Shown here in pieces: positions 34,765-43,465 of a stretch of 64,000 nucleotides of DNA. The stretch's first letter is position 1; every line of letters begins with the position of its first letter. The position numbers and the translations under genes are program-made. Source of the stretch: Clostridium thailandense (GTDB taxonomy: Bacteria > Bacillota > Clostridia > Clostridiales > Clostridiaceae); NCBI RefSeq assembly GCF_019207025.1, contig NZ_JAEEGC010000004.1:30239-94238 (forward strand). Reading direction: 5' to 3'. Under the pieces are notes generated by a model. It was not told where the DNA came from and searched no databases. It worked only from the letters and a program-made list of their open reading frames with translations.

Positions 34765-35946
34765 ATGAAAATACTAATAGATACAAAAGAAAATCAAGTT
34801 AAGATTGGAAGTGCTCAAATTAAGTACACTTATTCAAATAATCACTTATTCTTGCATACACGGGATATCTACTGCATCTCTAATGATGAGTATGAACTTA
34901 GTAATACTAAAAGTGATTCTTGTTTATATCAGCTTATAAAAGACGTGAAAATAGAGGAAATACCAAACAACTTATCAATTAGTTTTTTGAATATAAAAAA
35001 CAATAAAACTGAACAACCTATGGAGAGAGTAATGATGCCTTTTCAGGTAGTAGAGTTTATGAAACATAACGATAATTTCTATGTTATTTTTTCTAGATTC
35101 CTTGATGACTATGAATGGGAAAGTAATTGGACTATAAATTATTACTTTGAGAGGTTAGAAGAAGTGACTAAAGATAATAGTGAGATATGGGTGAAAGGTG
35201 AGCATCCAACCTCTACGTACACAGAAGAGGAAAAATGGTTATTTATGAGAATAGATAATAGTATATTAGATATTAAATCATCTCTGGATGTAGCTTTAGC
35301 AAAATTGGATAATATAGAAAAAAAGTTAGAGGAATCATTTTATGGGTTAAGTGATTACACTAAATTGATTACAAAATGGGAAAAATGTATTGATGAGAAA
35401 TCTGAGTCGTTTTGGCAGAAATTATTTGAGGAATATTGCTGGATATTAGCTCAATGTTTCTCTGACCCTAATATTATATTGCAACCGCAGGCATATGTTG
35501 GCGGAATATGTATTGATGGTAAGAAAGGAAATTATGTTGATTTTACTTATAAGAATGCTATAACAAATAGTATAAATTTAATTGAAATAAAGTCTCCTAT
35601 TACGAAATTAGTAGGTAGAAAATATAGAAATACATACATGTTATCGAGTGAGCTTTCAGGAGCAGTAAATCAGCTAATATATTATAAAGATGAACTACAA
35701 AAAAGTTACTATCAAAATATTGATGAAAGCGATAATAAGAAAAGATATATGTCTAATAATCCAAAGTGTATATTGATTATAGGCAATTTATCTAAATTAA
35801 ATGTAGATGAAAAAAAATGTTTTGAATTATTTAGAAATGAGTTAAGGAATATAATAATAATAACTTTTGATGAATTGCTATTAAAAGTAAAAGAAATGAT
35901 GAGATTATTTGTAAAAGATAAACGTGATATCACACTTTATAGATAG
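34765..35946 (+). CDS. sduA: Shedu family anti-phage nuclease (DUF4263)
   Basis: 393 residues from the ATG at 34765 (AAAGGAG 8 bases upstream). The N-terminal 210 residues are a variable sensor part. The DUF4263 core runs from about 215: ESFWQKLFEEYCWILAQCF, then YVGGICIDGKKGNYVDFTYK and SINLIEIKSPITKLVG, with catalytic Glu, Asp and E-x-K of the PD-(D/E)XK fold. GAVNQLIYYKDELQKSYY is the conserved helix after the active site. Shedu is an established single-gene defense system whose oligomeric nuclease nicks DNA. It sits alone between repeats and the ATPase-HNH operon. Confidence 0.85.
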   Translation: MKILIDTKENQVKIGSAQIKYTYSNNHLFLHTRDIYCISNDEYELSNTKSDSCLYQLIKDVKIEEIPNNLSISFLNIKNNKTEQPMERVMMPFQVVEFMKHNDNFYVIFSRFLDDYEWESNWTINYYFERLEEVTKDNSEIWVKGEHPTSTYTEEEKWLFMRIDNSILDIKSSLDVALAKLDNIEKKLEESFYGLSDYTKLITKWEKCIDEKSESFWQKLFEEYCWILAQCFSDPNIILQPQAYVGGICIDGKKGNYVDFTYKNAITNSINLIEIKSPITKLVGRKYRNTYMLSSELSGAVNQLIYYKDELQKSYYQNIDESDNKKRYMSNNPKCILIIGNLSKLNVDEKKCFELFRNELRNIIIITFDELLLKVKEMMRLFVKDKRDITLYR

Positions 35947-36094
35947 CTCAAGTATCGAGTATGTAGAAGTAGATAAAAAATTAAATAATATATGCGGTTA
36001 AAATGGTGTGCAAATTTTTTAATAATTAGAAAAAGATGGTAATGTGGGTCTAGTTATATATTAATGACATAAATTATTTTTGAAGGGAACAAAT

Positions 36095-38128
36095 TTGAAT
36101 ATGGAGCTATTATATGTATACATTAAAGAGTATGAGTGTTTCAAAAATGTTGATTTTCATTTTAGTATAAAATATAAATTTGAATTTAAATCTGGAAAAT
36201 TAAAATGTTTTGAAAAAGAACAATCGAATATTACTGGTTTTTGGGGAAAGGGAATCACAAATTTAAATGTTATTGTTGGTGATAACGGAGCTGGTAAAAC
36301 TACACTTCTAAAATGTATAATGGAGTGTATTACTTATGAAGGAGCATTTGCTAATGCCAGTTGTTTTTTTGTGTTTTTTGATAAAGTCAGCTCTAATATT
36401 AAAATTTATACATGTGGAATGGCAATTAATAGAGAAAATATAGAGAATAACATTGAAGGCCTTGATAAACTAGAAGTTTTTAATAATTCAGAGCGAAATG
36501 GATATTTAATGCCACAACTTAAAAAAAATAAATTGATTTTTTTAAATAATATGTTAGGTCATAGTGATTACTTATATGAGAAAGATGGACAAGTGCTTGA
36601 CTTTTCAGTTGGCAGTTTGATAAGACAAGACTTCAAAAAAAAGTTTGAGAATAGACATATAGATAGCAAAGAAAATATATTAGTGAATTTTTTTAATAAT
36701 GAAATTTATAGACAGCTAGAGTTTGTTTATAATTATAAATTTAATGATTTTGAGAACACAATTCCGTTTGAATTACCTAATAAGTTAGATGCATCGTTTG
36801 TAAATAACATAAATAATCTTAAAAACATTTATAATGAATTAAAGAAATATGGAGATGGATTTAGCGAAAATCTTACACCTGAAAAACAAGAATTTCATAA
36901 GAAGATAGAGAATATGGTATATTTAATTCATAATATAAGGGAAAGGAGTTTATATGAGGATGACAAAGAAAAATGGTGTGCATTAATGGCAGAAAATATA
37001 GTGTCAAATTCTATAAAAGAAATTACTGTTTCACCTATTGTACCATCTGATAGAGAAAAAGAATTAGATAGTTTTCTTGATGCATATGAAAGTTTAGATA
37101 AAAATCAAAATATATTATTCCTTTGTAATAATTTTCTTGATAATGTAGCAAAGAACTTAAATAAAAGAAATTCATTTTATAAAGAATTACTTAAGCCATA
37201 TATAGATTTCATTAAATGGATAATACAAAACTATAAAAAAATTAATTTTGATTTTTCTAAAATAGGATTAGAACTATTACATTCACCATTATTTTCAATT
37301 AGAATGAGTGAAAATGACAAAAAAATATTTGAAGAATTTTTTAAACATTATCAAAGAAGCTGTATACCATTTTATTATTTGAATTTTAAATGGGGACTTA
37401 GTACTGGAGAGAATAACTTTTTAAGTACTTATTCTAGATTATATTCAACTTTAAAAAATGAATTAGATGGTGAAATAGGAGAAAAAGTTATAAATAATTT
37501 CGAAGATGGTGAGGTGGAATGTACTAATATATTATTACTTATTGATGAAGCAGATTTGTCTTATCATCCAGAATGGCAAAGTGCTTTTATCGATTCAATG
37601 CTAAGATTTTTACCCTCTATTTTTAGAGATTGTGATATCCAAATAATTTTAACCACACATTCTCCAATTATGTTATCAGATGTTCCAAAGAGTAATGTAA
37701 TATATCTAAAGAAAGGTAGGAATGACTCTAATAATATACACAAAGAAACCTTTGGTCAAAATATATATACTTTATTTAATGATGCATTTTATTTTGGAAA
37801 TTCCAAAGTCGGAAATTTTGAAGAGAGATATATAATAGGAAAATTTGCAAAAAATAAAATAGAAAAGGTAACTAATACTTTAAAAGATATTCTTAACCAT
37901 CAGGGAAGAGAAGAAAGCAACTTAAAGATTGAGGAGGTAAAAGAGATCATTAGGTTGATTGGTGAACCGGTTATTAAGTTCGCATTAAACGAAAAATTGA
38001 AAGGAGTATTAGAAAAACTTGAAGAGCATAAATCTAATGAACTTCAAGTCTTAATGAAATCCTATGACAAGCTATCTTCTAATGAGAAAAAAGAATTAAT
38101 AGAGTATATAATAGGAAAGGAGGTTTGA
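36095..38128 (+). CDS. Two-ATPase/HNH operon: first ABC-type ATPase (AAA15/AAA21-like)
   Basis: 677 residues from TTG at 36095, 6 bases after AAGGGA; the ATG at 36101 would align with the paralog's N-terminus. Walker A: VIVGDNGAGKTTLLKCIME. Signature: KWGLSTGENNFLSTYSRLY. Walker B: LLLIDEADLSYHPEWQSAF; H-loop: QIILTTHSPIMLSDVPKSNV. A helical insertion of about 350 residues lies between the two lobes, without long coiled coil. The tail FGQNIYTLFNDAFYF and RLIGEPVIKFALNEKL is shared with the next gene's product, so the two are ancient paralogs. Architecture is that of PtuA/OLD-like ATPases that act as sensors beside an HNH nuclease. Confidence 0.82.
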   Translation: MNMELLYVYIKEYECFKNVDFHFSIKYKFEFKSGKLKCFEKEQSNITGFWGKGITNLNVIVGDNGAGKTTLLKCIMECITYEGAFANASCFFVFFDKVSSNIKIYTCGMAINRENIENNIEGLDKLEVFNNSERNGYLMPQLKKNKLIFLNNMLGHSDYLYEKDGQVLDFSVGSLIRQDFKKKFENRHIDSKENILVNFFNNEIYRQLEFVYNYKFNDFENTIPFELPNKLDASFVNNINNLKNIYNELKKYGDGFSENLTPEKQEFHKKIENMVYLIHNIRERSLYEDDKEKWCALMAENIVSNSIKEITVSPIVPSDREKELDSFLDAYESLDKNQNILFLCNNFLDNVAKNLNKRNSFYKELLKPYIDFIKWIIQNYKKINFDFSKIGLELLHSPLFSIRMSENDKKIFEEFFKHYQRSCIPFYYLNFKWGLSTGENNFLSTYSRLYSTLKNELDGEIGEKVINNFEDGEVECTNILLLIDEADLSYHPEWQSAFIDSMLRFLPSIFRDCDIQIILTTHSPIMLSDVPKSNVIYLKKGRNDSNNIHKETFGQNIYTLFNDAFYFGNSKVGNFEERYIIGKFAKNKIEKVTNTLKDILNHQGREESNLKIEEVKEIIRLIGEPVIKFALNEKLKGVLEKLEEHKSNELQVLMKSYDKLSSNEKKELIEYIIGKEV

Positions 38129-38130
38129 TT

Positions 38131-40122
38131 ATGGAGCTAATTTATCTATGGATAAATAAAACTCAAAACAATTTTATTAATAAAAGTGAAATATGTTTTA
38201 ATAAAGCATACAAAATAACATTTGATAGTAAAATTAAGAACCTAAAAATTGATGTCAATGATTCTATATATAATATCTTTGAAAATAATGTCATTAGCAA
38301 TGTTACTGCAATTGTTGGGAAAAATGGTTCAGGAAAAACGACTTTGCTTAATTACATTTACGATACAGATGTTATACCTAAAAGAAGTGAAGAGAGAGAA
38401 GAATATATTATTTCACATAAACAAAGAGAAGAAATTGATGAAACGCTTCAAATTTTTAGATTTAAAGAAAATAACAAGTGGAAAATAGAAATTTATCATA
38501 ACTTTAATGATAATATAGAGTTAACTACTAAAAATGACGCTGTTGTTATTAATGTAAATGATAAAGATTATAATTTTGGAGAGATTTTACAAGATAGACA
38601 AGGTTTATTTTCAATAACAAAAGTATATTTAACCAATAGTAGTTATTATAAAAATCAAGGGTTTTCTTTGGAATATGGCAATACAAATAAAGTCTCATTA
38701 AATATTTCTACAATAGATGTGCTATCAAAAGACTTCTATAGAAAAATAGTGGGATTTCCTACAGAGGGAATTAAAGACAATATTTTTAATGGCTTGCAAG
38801 ACATGATTATTTCAACGAAAAACCATCAGAACTTACAAGAGATATGTGATGTTATTTATTTTAATTATATTTTGAGAGAAAATAAAATATTTGGAATGAA
38901 AATACAGAAAGCATTCTCTATTACAAATGTTATTACTCCAACATTGCTAGAGAGGTTGCCGAACAAAGAGCCTTCTACATACACTTCTGGCAATGATTTT
39001 GTAGTAATAACTAAAAAGAAAATAGAAGAGTGGAGAGTGTTTTTTAAGAAATCTTCTGTTAGTTATAATAATATTATTGATGGACTATATTTAAACCTAT
39101 TGTTTGAATTACATTTTTTAGATGAAAGTATTGGTAGTAAGTTAAGTACACTAAAATCTATTAATGATGTAAAAGAATATATTGATAAATACCTAGGTAA
39201 ATGCAATGAAGAATATAAAGAGTATTACATATTAGCAGCAAATGAAATTGAAGAGTTTAATAGAATTATGGCTAATGTTTCTGAAATTGATAATATTTAT
39301 CCCAAACATGATTTAGCTTATATTTATGGAAAAATTATAGATTATGAGAAGGATTCTGATTTGTATTTGAATTTTACAACATTTATTACAAAATGTGCTT
39401 TTAATGAAAGGTCTTTTATACTAAAATATATTAAGATTAATGGACTGGAAATGTCGTCCGGAGAGAGAGCTTATTTGAATTTTTTCTCTTGGCTAAACAG
39501 CTTGACTTTTTTAAATCATATTTCACAAGAGATAATTCAAAGTACAAATGAAAATATACTATTACTTATTGATGAAATTGAATTATATTGCCACCCAGAG
39601 TGGCAAAGAATATTTATTAAAAAATTATTGAATGAGATAAAACTTCAATTTACAGGTAAAAAAATTCAAATACTATTTACAACACATTCACCTATTACTC
39701 TTGGAGATATTCCTCATACAAATGTTGTTTATTTAGAGAATGGTAAAGTAAATGAAAAGGAAATAAAGACTTTTGGGCAGAATATTTATAATTTGTATAA
39801 AGACCCCTTTTATTTAGAAAGTGAAAAAGGATTGTTTTTTTATGATATTATGAAAGATGTTTCTAGAAAATTGGACAGTCTTATAGTTTCAGCTAAGCTT
39901 GGAGATAAGGTGGATTACAGCGATATAAAATACTACAATTATATTATTAGTATTATTGGTGAGCCAGTTATTAAAGCAACTTTAGAATCTAAACTTCAAA
40001 AATTAGAAAGTGAATATAAGTCAGAAAAATTAAAAAATATTATAAGCTATTATAATGAGCTATCGAAGGAAGAAAAAGAAAGACTAATTGAGCATATCAT
40101 TAAAGAGCAGGAGGACAATTGA
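38131..40122 (+). CDS. Two-ATPase/HNH operon: second ABC-type ATPase, paralog of the first
   Basis: 663 residues from the ATG at 38131, 8 bases after GGAGG and only 2 bases after the previous stop. Walker A: AIVGKNGSGKTTLLNYIYD. Signature: GLEMSSGERAYLNFF. Walker B: LLLIDEIELYCHPEWQRIF; H-loop: LFTTHSPITLGDIPHTNVV. The same C-terminal blocks as in the upstream protein occur (TFGQNIYNLYKDPFYLE, SIIGEPVIKATLESKL). Identity to its neighbour is moderate and concentrated in the motifs, so both have been kept as distinct subunits. A heteromeric ATPase is the simplest model (inference). Confidence 0.82.
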   Translation: MELIYLWINKTQNNFINKSEICFNKAYKITFDSKIKNLKIDVNDSIYNIFENNVISNVTAIVGKNGSGKTTLLNYIYDTDVIPKRSEEREEYIISHKQREEIDETLQIFRFKENNKWKIEIYHNFNDNIELTTKNDAVVINVNDKDYNFGEILQDRQGLFSITKVYLTNSSYYKNQGFSLEYGNTNKVSLNISTIDVLSKDFYRKIVGFPTEGIKDNIFNGLQDMIISTKNHQNLQEICDVIYFNYILRENKIFGMKIQKAFSITNVITPTLLERLPNKEPSTYTSGNDFVVITKKKIEEWRVFFKKSSVSYNNIIDGLYLNLLFELHFLDESIGSKLSTLKSINDVKEYIDKYLGKCNEEYKEYYILAANEIEEFNRIMANVSEIDNIYPKHDLAYIYGKIIDYEKDSDLYLNFTTFITKCAFNERSFILKYIKINGLEMSSGERAYLNFFSWLNSLTFLNHISQEIIQSTNENILLLIDEIELYCHPEWQRIFIKKLLNEIKLQFTGKKIQILFTTHSPITLGDIPHTNVVYLENGKVNEKEIKTFGQNIYNLYKDPFYLESEKGLFFYDIMKDVSRKLDSLIVSAKLGDKVDYSDIKYYNYIISIIGEPVIKATLESKLQKLESEYKSEKLKNIISYYNELSKEEKERLIEHIIKEQEDN

Positions 40123-40123
40123 T

Positions 40124-41419
40124 ATGATAAGAATTGAGTTGTCTGGAGAAATAGAGGAGAAGCACATACAATATTTCAAAAGTAATATTATTCCTAAGCT
40201 TATAGATAGTAGACGTCGGTCTTATATTCATGACACATATAAAGCAGCCAATATGGTTAAAAAAGATTGTTTTCTTTTTAAGAAAAAGTTTATAAAGCAA
40301 CATAATTATTTTATTGGATTTGTTAAAAATAAGTATAAAATATTTGCAGCAGGTAAACCGAGCGAATTAAAAAAATTGAAAGATCAGATATATAAATTAT
40401 TTCCTCTGGTAATCAGTTTGATTAAATCTGGATATAAGAATAATAAAGATCAGATGTATGGTGAGTATTTATATAATTTATTTGGTTATGAAGATTTTAA
40501 AGTGAAAGATTTGTACTATTATATTAAGAAAAAAGCACAGGAGAACTCAAAAAAAAATAAGTATTGTAAAGAGGTCAGATATGAAATGGTTAGGCTTTTA
40601 AATTTTAATTATCCTAACCTAAATAAGGAAATTAATAATAGATTGTCACCAAGAGGAAAAGAATTATCTGCAAATGAGTTTGAAAAAGAATTTAGAAAGT
40701 TATCTGGAATTAATATTACAATGGATAACTTTAAACAAATAGATATCTTTAAAGAAGAATGGAATGATTATGCATTTATTATGGAGACTGGTATAAGGGT
40801 GTGTCCATATTGCAATCGTCAATATATAACTCCGGTTTTCTCAGATAACGGTAAAATGAGGGCTGATATTGATCACTTTTTATCTAAAAGTAAACATCCT
40901 TACTTTTCAATGTCATTGTACAATTTAGTACCAGTATGTAAGTCGTGTAATCAATCTTTAAAGGGGGCAAAAGAATTTGAATTTGATGATATAAATCCTT
41001 ATGAGTACAATCTAAATGATTACTTCACTTTTAGAGCTGATGCTTTAACTAATGAAATATTAATTGATGGAATACATGTAAAGACTAAGGAAATAACAAA
41101 ACATTTGAATACATTTAAAATAGAACCTCTATATAACTATCATCAAAATCAGATAGATGAACTAATTAAGAAGAGAATTGCATATCCGGAAAGCTACATA
41201 GAAAAATTATATAATGATAATAAGGATTATTTCAATGATGTGAGTGAGGTAAAACAGCTTATTATAGGATATATAAATGATAAGAGCAAGTTAAATGATG
41301 AAGCTTTCCTTAAATTACGACGTGATGTAGCGGATCAGCTTGGTTTTTTAAATAGTAAAATAGATGATGTTCAAATTGAAAAACTTAAGATTATATTAAA
41401 TAAGAGAAGAAGAAAGTAG
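40124..41419 (+). CDS. Two-ATPase/HNH operon: HNH endonuclease subunit
   Basis: 431 residues from the ATG at 40124, 1 base after the ATPase stop, with CAGGAGG upstream. The HNH core (about residues 225-290) has two zinc knuckles and a catalytic block: RVCPYCNRQYITPV, ADIDHFLSKSKHPYFSMSLY and NLVPVCKSCNQSLKG. The 220-residue N-terminal helical extension is much longer than in typical PtuB proteins. Operon position after two ATPases suggests a Septu-like (PtuA-PtuB) mechanism in which ATPases license the nuclease. It could also be a distinct family; similarity searches of the N-terminal part would decide. Confidence 0.82.
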   Translation: MIRIELSGEIEEKHIQYFKSNIIPKLIDSRRRSYIHDTYKAANMVKKDCFLFKKKFIKQHNYFIGFVKNKYKIFAAGKPSELKKLKDQIYKLFPLVISLIKSGYKNNKDQMYGEYLYNLFGYEDFKVKDLYYYIKKKAQENSKKNKYCKEVRYEMVRLLNFNYPNLNKEINNRLSPRGKELSANEFEKEFRKLSGINITMDNFKQIDIFKEEWNDYAFIMETGIRVCPYCNRQYITPVFSDNGKMRADIDHFLSKSKHPYFSMSLYNLVPVCKSCNQSLKGAKEFEFDDINPYEYNLNDYFTFRADALTNEILIDGIHVKTKEITKHLNTFKIEPLYNYHQNQIDELIKKRIAYPESYIEKLYNDNKDYFNDVSEVKQLIIGYINDKSKLNDEAFLKLRRDVADQLGFLNSKIDDVQIEKLKIILNKRRRK

Positions 41420-41469
41420 CAAATTACTTAGTAGAAATCCTTATATACAGCGATTAGCAAAACAAATTG

Positions 41470-41543
41470 TTAGCAAGGCGAACTTTTAGGTTCGCTTATT
41501 ACCCCTGGGGTAGTTGTGAAGCATTGGTTGAACTTGCTATTTC
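41470..41543 (-). repeat. REP-like element, inverted copy of 57413-57480
   Basis: Read on the minus strand, this stretch (AATAGCAAGTTCAACC ... ACAACTACCCCAGGGGTAAT, then AAGTTCGCCTTGCT) matches 57413-57480 over about 70 bases with few differences. It lies in the 420-base gap between the HNH gene and ABC-3C system 2. Confidence 0.75.
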
Positions 41544-41585
41544 TAAGTAATATAGAGCTTATACTTTTTTAACATCTGAGAAATA

Positions 41586-41771
41586 TTGAAAATAGGAGAT
41601 TTGAATGCTGCAGAAAATCTTAATGGTAAATTTAATTTAAAACAAGAATTCCAGAAGGGAGCACGGCAGAATCTACTTTTGCTTTTCAAAATTGGTGAAT
41701 TTTTAAATGAGCATCTTAAATCAAAATTTGGAAAATATAAAGAATATGTGTTCTTATTTGTAAATTTGTAA
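41586..41771 (+). CDS. Possible gene remnant, 61 codons, family unknown
   Basis: The frame from TTG at 41586 encodes a protein-like, helical sequence (EFQKGARQNLLLLFKIGEFL, then NEHLKSKFGKYKEY). No good ribosome site or recognised family. It may be a remnant of a deleted gene next to the repeat. Confidence 0.3.
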   Translation: MKIGDLNAAENLNGKFNLKQEFQKGARQNLLLLFKIGEFLNEHLKSKFGKYKEYVFLFVNL

Positions 41772-41837
41772 TATTGTGTTATCATTTATATAAGTCTACT
41801 TATTATTTTGTTTAAAGGATTTTAAAGGAGTAAGATG

Positions 41838-42971
41838 ATGGCTACAAATGATAATACATTAAAAACATTAGGATTTATATATCAATCGTATATAGCTCTT
41901 ATTAAATGTCTTGAGATGGATAAGGGTGATAAAGTAATTATAGAAAATTTAGGAGATGTAAGTTTAATTTCTGCCAAGGGCATTTCAGAGCAGATTGAAG
42001 TCAAACATCATTTTGGGACAACTAGTATTTCTGATAGAAGTGATGAAATTTGGAATACTGTTTGGAATTGGTATAACAATTATGATGAGTGTAAGGACAT
42101 CCAAAAGCTAATTTTGTATACAACAGCCAATTTATCAAATAAAAATACATTTAATAATTGGAATAATAGAAAAATAGATGAAAAGTATGAGCTTTTTAAA
42201 AAGGTTGGGGAAGAGTTTAAAGGAGAAGAGGGCAGTTTTACAAAAATATACAACAAGATATTTGATAGTAATCATAGTAAATCAAATTTAAAAAGTGTAT
42301 TAAAAAGATTTGAAATTAAACCTAAGCAAGAAACTATAAAGACAATTCTTGACAAGTATGAGAAAAATATTTTTAAATTTTTAGGTGATAGAGATAGAAT
42401 GGATGAGTTTGTGTCAGCAATTATAGGTATATTAATGACACTTCCTATCAAGAGTAATTGTTGGGAAATAACATATGAAGAGTTTGATTCTATTTTTAAA
42501 AAATTTGCAAATAGATTTACAGGTACTAGTAGTATACCGCTTCCAACTGAATTTGAAGATTATGAAATTACTACTGTTGAAAATAACGAACTAACAGGTA
42601 AAAAGTTTATTGATGAAATAAATAGAATTGAATTGTCAAGTGAGTTAGCTGAAGCGATTACAAATTACAGCAGAACATATAAGACAATTATTAGGTATTT
42701 TGATTCTAATATTGTGAAATCAAAAGATTTAAAAGAATATAAAAAGGACTTAGGAAAGACATTAAATAATAAGCGGAATAAATACCGAATAATATCTAAA
42801 AAAGATCCTGAAAGTGTTATTAATAATTCTCAAATAATGTATTATGAATCAATGGAAATGGAGCTACAAAATATTAAAGGTATTTGTAATAATAGAGTTT
42901 TTTTTCAACAAGGTATGATGCATATTATAGTAGATGATGGTGAGCTTAAGTGGCATGTAGGAGATGAATAA
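41838..42971 (+). CDS. ABC-3C system 2: PD-(D/E)XK nuclease-like effector
   Basis: 377 residues from the ATG at 41838 (AAAGGAG 7 bases upstream; an ATG at 41835 is 4 bases from the site). The first 70 residues repeat the layout of the system 1 effector: TLGFIYQSYIALIKCLEM, VIIENLGDVSLI and EQIEVKHHFG, with D and E-x-K positioned for a restriction-fold nuclease. The rest is helical and unlike the system 1 effector, as expected for system-specific C-terminal domains. The stop overlaps the next start (TAATG). Confidence 0.72.
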   Translation: MATNDNTLKTLGFIYQSYIALIKCLEMDKGDKVIIENLGDVSLISAKGISEQIEVKHHFGTTSISDRSDEIWNTVWNWYNNYDECKDIQKLILYTTANLSNKNTFNNWNNRKIDEKYELFKKVGEEFKGEEGSFTKIYNKIFDSNHSKSNLKSVLKRFEIKPKQETIKTILDKYEKNIFKFLGDRDRMDEFVSAIIGILMTLPIKSNCWEITYEEFDSIFKKFANRFTGTSSIPLPTEFEDYEITTVENNELTGKKFIDEINRIELSSELAEAITNYSRTYKTIIRYFDSNIVKSKDLKEYKKDLGKTLNNKRNKYRIISKKDPESVINNSQIMYYESMEMELQNIKGICNNRVFFQQGMMHIIVDDGELKWHVGDE

Positions 42972-43465
42972 TGGCTATTTTACATATTGAAACTTTAATG
43001 TTTAATCCGATTTTTACGAGCAAAATAATTCAGTGTTTTATGACAGGCTATGAGAAAGAGTTGGATTTTAAAATGATTTTTTATATATTACCAGTTGTGA
43101 TGTATAAGGACGCTAGAGAAAGATTAAATAGTGCACGAAGTGATAGTACAATATATTCCATATTTGCAAAGGAAATTAATTTTAAGGAGTATGGAACAAA
43201 ATTAAATTCAAAGCTTTGTTTAAAGCATGTAAAATATGTGTTTGAAGATTATATTAAGATAACAAAGCAATCCATTATTATTTTAGCAAATCAAGAAAAG
43301 ATTAGCATTTCTAATATTATAAGCTTACAAGAGAAGCTTCCTTATAATAAGACTCCCAATTTGATAAGAGATTATTTTAAAGCAGCATTTTACCTGGGAA
43401 AAATGTTGAAGGGTATGCAAATTGAAGAATTTGAAGACTTAATAGGTTTAAAATTAGATAAGTAG
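42971..43465 (+). CDS. ABC-3C system 2: middle component
   Basis: 164 residues. The start codon overlaps the stop of the effector gene (TAATG), a sign of translational coupling. It begins MAILHIETLMFNPIFTSKII and contains a helical core (ERLNSARSDSTIYSIFAKEI) typical of proteins annotated as three component ABC system middle component that accompany DUF3732 ATPases. No catalytic motif is visible, in line with an adaptor role between effector and ATPase. Confidence 0.72.
   Translation: MAILHIETLMFNPIFTSKIIQCFMTGYEKELDFKMIFYILPVVMYKDARERLNSARSDSTIYSIFAKEINFKEYGTKLNSKLCLKHVKYVFEDYIKITKQSIIILANQEKISISNIISLQEKLPYNKTPNLIRDYFKAAFYLGKMLKGMQIEEFEDLIGLKLDK

Noticed and set aside
36095..40122. The two ATPases as an ABC transporter pair
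   Set aside because: No membrane-spanning partner; the LLLIDE...HPEWQ and TTHSP motifs and large helical insertions fit AAA15/AAA21-type DNA-related ATPases.
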